NCBI GenBank assembly: GCA_963922205.1
Contig: CAWUHX010000172.1
Location: 547,351 to 611,350, forward strand
DNA: 64,000 bases
Direction of reading: 5' to 3'
From: Romanomermis culicivorax
Taxonomy: Eukaryota; Nematoda; Enoplea; Mermithida; Mermithidae
Below, one piece after another: positions 54,946-64,000 of the stretch (positions are counted from its first letter, which is position 1; every line of letters begins with the position of its first letter). A program made the translations under genes and the position numbers. Under the pieces are notes generated by a model, which worked only from the letters and a program-made list of their open reading frames with translations, was not told the DNA's origin and searched no databases.

Positions 54946-57900
54946 GGCGCAAACCACTCCCGTGGCGCACGAAACCATTTTCAGGAAAATAATTTTATAC
55001 GGCGCCCAAACGATTTTGTTCAGAACACCTACGCCGTCTACCCGAATCAACAATTTTTGGTGCCATGGGAACAACATATCCACTACAACGCAGTGCCGGC
55101 CCCATACATTACAACACCTACAGATTCATGGAGCGCCAGTTTTCAGGCCTCTGAACTACAACTAGCACTACCCCCCTTACCCCCGCCCAGGGCTGTATCC
55201 ACACCTGCCCTCGAACCACGCGCTACCAATCAATCGACTTCCGCCGCTAATATGGTCATCCCGTCCAAAGAAATAGCCTCCGCCGCACCGATTGTGAGCC
55301 CCGGGATAGTCTGTTGGAACAAGACCGGCCATGCTTTTCAAGATCCGTGCCACATTCGCTCGTCCGTCTGCCAAATCGACAATCTCACGCTGTCTTCAAA
55401 GATTTTCATTCGCAAATTCGCCTCTACAAGAGCCTTCCAAATTCCCATCAAAATCGGAGCCGTCAAAGCACACTCCCTCATCGATAACGGTGCCCAATGC
55501 TCTGTATTGTCCTCAGGCTTAGTCAAACGCGCTTTTGACGTTTCGACAAGCAATCGCTTCAACTCCCGATTTGCGGAAAAATCAAAGTAGCCAATGGCGC
55601 TGTTGTCAACGCTCATGGCCCAGTAGTCGTTACAATGGAATCCGCGTTCGGTGAACACATTATCAAGTGCATAATCCTCGATGACGACGGGAACGATCAA
55701 TGTATCATTGGCACTGATTTCCTTGCACATCTGGATATCCATGCTATCTTGAACTTCAAAGAAAATTTCATCGAGATCCAGGACGTAAAGCTACCGCTCA
55801 AAGTAATCACCATGGTCTGCTCCCAAACGGAACTGTTCTTAAACCCCGCGAATGACAACGTTTTGGAAGAAATCCCCGAAGAAGAGCGAGTAAGCTTCTA
55901 TGACGATAAATCCGATATTTTCAGCCAACCCAAAGAAATCGAGGCCAAACAACCAATTCGCCAAGCTCAACCTAGTCCACACCAACCGCCCACCTGGCGG
56001 CTGGAGGTTACCGAGCTAGCCGAACCAATTTTCCTCATCCCCCAAGTATGGACTTGGATTTCGCCGCATTGTCAACAATGGGTCAAAAGCACCGTTTTCC
56101 CCACGACAATGGGGACAATTCCAGACCTGATCATACAACCACTAGCCACTAACAGCATAGCTGCAGAACTCCCAATTGAAACTGCAATCCTCATCATCAC
56201 TAACGGTCATTGTCTGCTACTCTTCATAAATAATATGCCGAATAGCATCAAACTCCGCCCGAACCAGCTTATCGCAATGGCAAAACATACGCTAGGTCAC
56301 GCGGAACCATCTGTCAATTGCCAGGTAACGACCGCTGCAGCAGACCGCAACCTGACTGACCATGAACCCGCAGCTTATGATAAATCGTTCCCTTGCCACA
56401 CCTTGCAACAAAAACTGGAATTCGCCTGGAACAAGATGACCGAAAAAACTTACGTCACCGCCACGCAAAAGGAAAAGGCTCTCTCCATGCTTCGACAAAA
56501 CCGCGATGTTTTCAGCCTGCCTGGTGACAAACCAACTACCACCAGCTAATTGACAGTCAGTTTTGACACCCGCACCGCAAGGCCCATTTCCAGCCACTAT
56601 TACCATGCTGCGATGGAACAAAGACCAATTGTATGCCGCCATATTCAAGAAATGCTCGACAATGATTTTATCGAACAATTCTGCTCACCCTGGGCTGCAC
56701 CACTGTTCCTGGTAAAGAAAAAAAGATGGATTTTGGCGACCTATTGTCGACTACCGTAGAATAAAGGATGTCACACCCAGGGATAAATTTCCAATCCCGC
56801 GCATTGACAATTACTTGGATGCGATGGGACAAGCAAAATTCTTCACTACGTTGGATCTCAAAGCCGGGTACTGGCAGGTACCTCTCGACGCTGACTCATG
56901 TGATAAAACAACCTTTATCTGCCAAGAAGGTTTGTTCCGATTCAAAGTTTTTCCATTCGGCTTGAAAAACGCGCCCACCGAATTCCAGCACCTAATGGAA
57001 AGAATTCTCCGCCGTACATTTGGAAGATTTGCCTCATCTACATTGATGATATTATAATTTTCTCGAATTCATTTGAAGAACATTTGGAACACCTACAAAT
57101 CTTTTTTGACGCCCTCCCCACAGCGAACCTCACGCTTCGGCCAGACAAATGCAACCTCCTGCCGCCGCAAGTCAAATTCCTGGGACATCTCCTTAGCCCC
57201 CGCGGAATTGCTGCCGATCGGGATAAAGTCAAGGCCATCGCCCAATATGAATTCCCAAAGACCAAAAAAGGTATGCAAAGTTTTCTAGGCTTAGTTCAAT
57301 GGTGCAAACGATTCATCCTGAACTTGGCGACCTTGTCCAGTCCTTTGTACAGACTCCTACAAAAAGATGCTCAATATATCGCCAGGGACGAACATCACGC
57401 CACGTTTGAAGGTATCAAATCAGCCCTTACGTCATCGCCCTTTCTCTGCTACCTGGTCTATGATGGAAAAGCTCAATTCGTAATTCAAACTGACGCCAGT
57501 AGGACCGCCATCAGAGCAATCTTGTAACAAGAAAACAGAAATGATCAACGGGTCATCGCCTACAATAGCGGCATACTCACTGATGCCGAAACTGGCTACA
57601 GTACAACTGAGCATTAATGCCTTGCCACTGTCTATGGCTTCCGGATGTACCGCCATTATGTTTATGGCCAAAAAGTTATTGTCCGCACAGACCACAAACC
57701 CCTCAAATGGCTAAAAGATGAAAAACACTGAAACTCGCGCCTCCAACATTTCGCGATCAGCTTCCAAGATTACGATTATAAGGTTGAATACATTAAAGGT
57801 AAAGACAACGCTTGTGCCCATTTTTTGTCCAGAAAAGATGACCCCGACAAAACACCGATCCCGAACACCGAAAACTTAACCGCTAAGATTTTCCATAAGG

Positions 57901-59396
57901 ATTTCCACCCTGCTGGTGCAACCACGGCTGCCGACTTAACGGTACGGGATAAACTCCCAGCAGAGGCTACACTCGCCACGGAAGTTGATGTAGACGTTAA
58001 CGCCGTCACTCGTGCAATGACCAAAAAGACCATCAGTGAACCCACACTCTCCAATTCAATGCCATTGACCGCCGACTATGCACCGCCTCCAGCAGAAGCC
58101 ATAACAATCGCCTCTCATGGCGGAGTTTTAAAAGCCCAAGCCACGGACCCCGCAATTGCAAAAATCATCGCCACCCTCCAAACGGACAACGCCGCAAAAC
58201 ATCCACCTATTTTCTTTACTGAAGATGGTCTCCTATATCACCAGATCAAGGATAATCACCAATTAGTCGTCCCGGCATCTATGGTCGACCAAACCCTTCA
58301 CCAATTCCACAGCGCGAAAATCTTGAACCAGGAAGGATCTAACCGCACCCTAGCAGCAATCAAAGTTCATTTTTGGTTGCCCGGCACGGAAGAAAACGTT
58401 CGAGATTGGGTCAAAACTTGCAAGATTTCTCAACTAACAACACCGCGAATGTCACCGCCTCCGCCGCTATTGCCGATCCAACCAAAACACCCTTTTGAGA
58501 TCATGGCAACCGACATTGTCAATATTTCGCTGGTAGGTGAGAAACGCCCATACGTTATTGTTTTTCAGGATTATTTTACGAAATAGGTTTCCACGCATCT
58601 GATACCTGACTAAAAAGCCTCAACAATAGTAGAATGCTTCGTGAACAACGTCGTCCTAATGCAGGGTAGCCTGCTTGTCCTCCTCTCGGATCAAGGCGGA
58701 TGTTTCACGTCAAAGCTTATGCAAGATATTTGCGATCTAGTCAAAATACGAAAAGTCAAAACGACGGCATACCATCCCCAGTGCAATGGAATTGTCGAGC
58801 ATTTCAATCAAACATTGATTGCCCAATTAAAAAAATACACCGCCGACGACCCAGACAACTGGGAGTGATACCTGCCTTACACTGTATTCACCTACAACGC
58901 CACGCCTCATACAGCTACACGTCATTCACCCTTCAGTTTATTACGAGGCTACAAACGGCGCATTACTTTTGACTATGACTGCGCCCACCGACTCACATTG
59001 CCACTCAATTACGATGCTTACCAGCATATTCTCACGACAAAGCAACTCAAGATGCATGAGATGATAAAAGCCAATCTCAATTCAGCAGCCGCAGTCAGCA
59101 AAGAATATTTCGACCGAAAAGCCCGAAAACGTGATTTCCCTGTCAACGACCTTGTTCTTTTGACCAATACACCCAAGGCGAACAAAATCCAACCCGACTT
59201 CATTGGACCATTCCTCATCACGGACGCATCTCGCACAGCCGAAAACGTAGTCACCATCGATTCAATCGATACGCCCAGCTGACTGCAAACTGTTTCCATG
59301 ATGCGATTGAAACTGTTCATACCGCGACCAGCTAAAGAAGCATTCGAACTCGAAGCAGATGGACCACGCCTGCCTCACACTTCCGGCCGCCAATAG
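54946..59396 (+). pseudogene. pol: Pol of element 2: protease, RT, RNase H, integrase, decayed
   Basis: Protease lies near 55430-55560 with the active triad changed to Asp-Asn-Gly (55483-55491). The frame then shifts near 55560. RT is in pieces: [11 protein letters not shown], a shift near 56730, FFTTLDLKAGYWQVPL and FPFGLKNAPTEFQ, a shift near 57025, then YIDD at 57039-57050 and KFLGHLLSPRGI. RNase H begins IQTDAS near 57485. Stops at 57525, 57615, 57729, 58584, 58611, 58866 and 59280. Integrase shows a decayed zinc finger (second Cys pair broken) and the core words ATDIV, LLSDQGGCF and NGIVEHFNQTL. Domain order is Ty3/Gypsy. Not functional as it stands. Confidence 0.85.
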
Positions 59397-59478
59397 TTTG
59401 CTTTGAAATTTTTCCTTTGTGATACGGCGCTCATCACGCCGAGTTGTACATAATTTTTGCGTTTGTTTAATTTAGATC

Positions 59479-62400
59479 ATGGCGACCTTGTTGACGAGAC
59501 AGCGATGCAGATCACGTATTCCCCAAGCAGTAGCTTCCCCTCGCACCATTCACCACCAGCAAACTTCACCTATTTTACAACATTGCATTACACACCTCCC
59601 CGGTCTCCACACTTTTACCCTAGGAGGGAGTTTCTTATTTAATGTTAGGTTCTGCTCAGCGCGAGGCCATTCGGTTTATTTCCGCCTGACCCTTTGCCAC
59701 TATCACTCTCATAAGACTAATTGGAAAAGGTTGATTTTGGTCCCCATTAACATAGTGGTGTTGGTGTTGCTTTTCATAACCATAGTGTTGCATTTTCTTA
59801 CTTTACACTTTCTTCACCTTTCAGCAGCTTATTCTCTTATTATTTTATTTCTACCTTTTGCTTCCATCCGCAATAGTCGCATTTTCCAACTGCTCTTAAA
59901 AAAATTTTTTTTCAAAATGACGACTCCATTTACCACGTCCATCTCCACGGCCGATGAGCCCATCCATGAACATTACGTACGTTGGGCAGAGCAACAGCCC
60001 CATCAAAACGATTTAAGCTTCACCTGCAACGATATTTTTATTTTTTACGCCTACTTTGCTTCTATTTTTGCATGCCCTTTTGCTTGGGACCCCATAGGAA
60101 ACCCCCACAACCCATGGTCAGCCGCTGTGATCCCATCATCGTCAAGTTGTGGCACCACTACACCACAACCGGCTGCTGCTTTGATTTCCACATACAACAA
60201 CTCCCGCTATCTCGCTATGGTAGCTAGATCCAGTTGCCAAGATGCGCCCATCAAAGTGACATCACTGCCCAAGCCACCGTTTCTCAAGAGCGTGTTTCCT
60301 CTTTTCAAACAGCAAGCAACGCCACATTTTTCTCTTGGTTCCACTCTAAAATCACCCTTTTGCCTCCATTTCGCTCCCTCGATTTGGTGCCCAATGTGTC
60401 ATATGTCAAATATCGCGCTCACTCTTGTTTAAGAAAACAACGTCAAACATTTGATCTGCGCCCCTGATTTGGAATCGTGGCACATCTCTATGTACGCCCG
60501 ACCTCCCAATGTGTTGCCGCCCCCGATATTGCTCTCATCCGGAAGTTTAGGGCAGGCTTTGGCCACCCAACCCACACCAAACTTCCGAGGCTACACCCTC
60601 ATCGGCTTCGACACCGAATCGATCATGGCCGCAGACATGAAAAATTTTCAGTTCACCGTGCCTATGCCAGTTGACTCCAGGGCGTCTAGCTACCCATGAT
60701 ACATGCAACTTGGGTTTCCTAATGGCACAATGTTTGTCTTCTTCGCTCTATTCTCTCTAGTTGACGGCAAACACACCACCGTAGTTTCTTTCAATAGAGC
60801 GGACGACTGGGCGGGAATATACGCTCTCTTGGGTACTCAATTTCGAACCAACCGCTAAAAGAAGAATAAAGATCCCGTAGTCAAAGCGATACATTTTCAT
60901 GCATACCGTGTAATCGGAAATATCAACATCTCCCCACTGATATACGAGCTGGCTCGAAAAATCGGATTCTTTCCCAAAAAACGTATGTTGAAAGCCACCG
61001 TTTCCCCCATGTGGGCGCTGGACATTTCCAAACTCACGCTACGCGATATTTCAACAATGCGATATCTCAACAACCCGGCGACATGGTTCTTGCAATCGGA
61101 TGTCCTTGCCTACCCAGCTCCCGACGCTTACTATCCGCTGTTGTTGTTTTTAGCTTTCGGTCCTTACGGCTTCATCCCCGAGGTTTACAACGCCCCGGCC
61201 TTGTTTCCCCTCGACTCGCTGGACGCCACCCAAATCAACCACCTGGCCGAAATAATCATCGCCACTTTTCACAATGTCGCATTGTCGGATGTTCTACCCC
61301 CCGACTCCGCCGATCAAGTGTATCCCACTATATCGCAAATTGCTCTCCCCGCGATTATGCGAGACGAAGTTCTTTCCGCTTATATGTTTTTCATGTACGA
61401 TTGCACATCGTCGGACCACGGTTGGTCTTTTTGTTTAGGAATGGTGGCCAACGGTTTCCGCAGGGTTAAAGGCTTGACGCATACGACTCATCCCAAGCTG
61501 CTCACTGCCCCGAAAGCGCCCAAGAAGAAGAAAAAGAAACAGAAGGATGAGTGGAACAAATCACCGGACGTCTCCGATGAGGAAGACCCAGCACTCCAAC
61601 CGCGATCGTTATTTGAGGACCCCAAACGCCTTCAAGCAGCCATTACCTCGGCCATGAAGAGTAACCTGACTCACCGGATCATGGAACTTCTCAACTTCCC
61701 CGTTTCGCTGTTGTACAAACTCGCTATCTGGGACCACCTTCAATACGATGACCCCGCATTGCCACCGATTTGGCACAAAGTTGATGATGTATGGATTGAA
61801 TGCGTTGCCGCTGATCAGCCACTGCGTGAGCAAACTTATCAGGGTACCCATTACCATTATCACCCCTCCACCCTTCTTAATTTTTTACAGGTGGATGGAG
61901 ATTGGTTCCGACAGCTAACTTCTTTCATGCCATTGGCTGCGCTTTCGGCTTCTCTGTGTTCGGCCGCCGAATACGCCTTCGTGAACAACTTGTTGCTCCG
62001 CCACGCCCAGAATATGAATTCCAAAACGCCCGCCATTTTCTACGACTGTATGTGGGACGGCGCAGATGGCAACCCCAAATCGCGCCTCACCGATTGGATA
62101 AATCCCATCCCCGAACGTGAGCTGTCTTTCACCAGCAAACATGGAACTTACATTTGCAACCGGTTCCTGCTAGGCCCAATCATCTTCAACGAAGAATTTT
62201 ATATGGAAACAACCATTGAAGAAATCGAAATTGATGAATCTAATTATACGGCTAAATCGCACAGCCGTTTCCATCTTTATTCCACGTTCATTGCCATCAT
62301 CCACTTTCAAAATCAATTTTCGTTCCCCGCGCTGGTGTATGCTTACCCCTTGCCAACTACCGATTTGGTGCACACACTCACCACCGAGGAACTGCTTGAC

Positions 62401-64000
62401 CGCCCTATTGACATCAAAGTGGAACCTGCGGATGACGAACTCTTGGACACGCCAATTTTTGACCTGAACATAGCAAAGCTGCTGCCGTCAACCCAGGTGT
62501 CGGCCCTTCCTATGCCAGCTGCGCAGTCTGACATTACTGCGACAGCTACACAAATCACTGACTTTTTGAAGCTGACTCTCGACGAAATTTCAAGCATCGC
62601 CCCAGCACCGATGGACGAATCTACTCCCATTCAACCTGCCGCGATGGATTCCGAAACAACCACGACCACTGATCAAATGTTGATGGACATCCCCGAAGGA
62701 AGCACTGTAGATCAGTCCACGTCGATGGACATTGTTCCCGCAGAACCCGCAACTACGATGCCTGCAACGGCACCCGCCGTCAATCCGTGCATCTATTTAG
62801 CCACTCCGGCAGTTCTCCCCAGACCCCTGATCATAGCCATCATTGCCACTGCCAGGTATAGTGCTCCTGTCCGTTTCTCGCAACAAATCATTTCAGCTAA
62901 CCAATGGGACGCACTGGCTGCAGCGCTTACCGCGTATCATTTTCCACCACCACCGCCCGGTATGTTGTTCCCCGAACATCACTGGATGGACTACCCCGAT
63001 GCACTTAAGGAAGAGATACAGCACATTTTGCTGCTGCCTCGAATGTTGATAGCCCCGGCTCCTCAAATCACTCAAACGGCTCCGGTTATCGCCTGAAAAG
63101 CCGTGCAACCACCAGTTACATTACTGCCCCCGATCACGGTACAACCGCCACCAGTGCCGCAACCACCCCCGCCTGCGACTCTAGTGCCACCGACGGCACC
63201 TGTGGACGTTCAAACCCCACAGGCCCCCAGCACGTCCGCGCCGGCTCTAGATCGCTATGGCCAGCCTATTAGAAAGCCCAGTCGCTATGAACATTCCATG
63301 AAACGCAAACAACACCTTCACGAAGAAGCGGAATATCATAAGTCCCACAAAACACGCACAACGGACGAACCCTGTGCCAAGGGAACGCCGCCACCCAGCA
63401 CCTCACCTGCGGAGTGCAGCAAAACACCTAGCGAACGAACAACTCGTCGCTGCCAGCAACGCCAGAAACAAAAGGCCCATGAAGAAGCTGGTAAATCTTC
63501 CCAGACCACATCCACGCCGCAAAAGAAAATTCCATCAACGAAAACAGCAGCGCCAGCAGCACAAGCGCCGCCTGCCTGCCAATCAGATAGTCACCGTTCA
63601 CGCCACGAGTGATACTCTCGTGATGATGGCCACTGCAAAGACAGCCGTCAAACTCAAGCAACCAGTCGCGATAGCCGTCAACAAGAACGCTGCGACGATG
63701 CACCACCCCACCATACTCAGAGCAAACAAACACGCCAAGTGCACTCGACTGGCTTCTACGAAGACGCGCACCGGCGCATTTCTGTCGGTCACCGCCAAAG
63801 TTGTCAGATTACATAAGCCCGCTGCACAGGGACGCCAAAATTCAAAGACGTATAGAGGCTTTGAAAAACCCACCGAAAAACGTTTTCAAGGCTCCGCTCC
63901 TGCTGCCGCCTCCCATGGATGTAGAACCCACCCTGTCATCTGCAGCCTCGATTCCACCTACGGTCACGTCACAGCCGCCCAGGGCCCCCACACCCATTAT
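59479..64000 (+). pseudogene. Accessory third coding region of element 2 with DEDDy 3'-5' exonuclease motifs
   Basis: A coding region of at least 4 kb, 83 bases after pol, mostly in one frame. Likely start at 59917 (Met after TTTTTTTTCAAA), or 59479. The exonuclease region lies at 60590-61190: motif I LIGFDTES (Asp 60610, Glu 60616), a strand YMQLGFPNGTMFVF, a motif II region near 60880-60930 without an evident Asp, and motif III YPAPDAYYPLLLFLAF with Tyr 61111 and Asp 61123 in the Y-x3-D spacing of WRN, EXD2 and RNase D. A Lys-rich stretch (61519-61560) then leads into about 450 residues of unknown fold and a Pro/Thr-rich tail that goes on past stops at 63094 and 63610 to the window edge. 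Other breaks: frame changes near 60230 and 60440, TGA at 60697, TAA at 60856. It is not a known part of Ty3/Gypsy elements; the role is unknown. Confidence 0.65.

Larger units (their letters stand above)
51954..64000 (+). mobile_element. Ty3/Gypsy LTR retrotransposon with accessory exonuclease-like gene (element 2), truncated by the window
   Basis: 5' LTR, primer site, gag, protease, RT, RNase H and integrase, followed without an intervening LTR by a third long coding region reaching the window end. The internal region is GC-richer than the host and uses C-ending codons throughout, including the third region. Many stops and frame changes show an old copy. No 3' LTR is in view. Confidence 0.85.

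Noticed and set aside
55338-55742. Minus-strand 134-codon frame
   Set aside because: Lies opposite the protease region of element 2, which has the recognised motifs; shadow frame.
61011-61469. 152-codon frame in a second phase inside the accessory gene
   Set aside because: Out of phase with the exonuclease motifs and rich in Arg/Ser/Pro, typical of an off-frame reading of C-ending codons.

Overview
The window looks like nuclear DNA of a nematode. The unique genes are a two-pore potassium channel of the TWIK type and two secreted proteins built from the cysteine-paired domain that nematode annotation calls the MIG-18-like fibronectin type I domain. All three have AT-rich introns of 0.6 to 4 kb with clean GT/AG junctions whose phases agree. 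The rest is mostly transposable elements. A 100-base run of N (31610-31709) marks an assembly gap. I could not fix the lineage; the many enoplean-style retroelements are only a weak hint.

Region 1 (1-30000) holds the genes. A minus-strand MIG-18-domain gene runs from 8526 down to about 823, with a perfect 525-base TTTTC array in its second intron. A plus-strand K2P channel gene has exons 13525-13924, 17103-17726 and 18743-19092, with a decayed Tc1-like transposon in intron 1 and foldback repeats in introns 1 and 2. A second MIG-18-domain gene (plus strand) has exons 21668-21826, 23579-23819, 24459-24586, 25379-25644 and 26969-27206. Between and inside the genes lie MITEs and two copies of an unclassified 2.9 kb repeat family, here called R1 (9931-12856, and reversed at 28655-29645).

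Region 2 (30115-51890) is a stack of nested insertions that can be read from their target duplications. A LINE reverse-transcriptase fragment is split by a terminal-inverted-repeat element with a 9-base duplication (30707-51713). That element contains an R1 copy, which is split by an 18.1 kb Ty3/Gypsy LTR element with a 4-base duplication (32812-50952), whose leader is in turn split by a 1.87 kb hAT-like element with an 8-base duplication (36430-38298). The LTR element is young, with LTRs about 0.7 percent different. It is unusual in having a 6 kb leader with a 66-base hairpin array, an envelope-like gene between gag and pol, an apparent small intron in gag, and two aspartic protease domains in pol.

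Region 3 (51954-64000) is a second, older Ty3/Gypsy element. It has a 5' LTR, a primer site, and gag and pol broken by several stops and frameshifts. Downstream is a long third coding region of more than 4 kb carrying motifs of a WRN/EXD2-type DEDDy 3'-5' exonuclease. Its 3' LTR lies beyond the window. This accessory exonuclease and the gag-env-pol layout of the first element are the best candidates for something undescribed.
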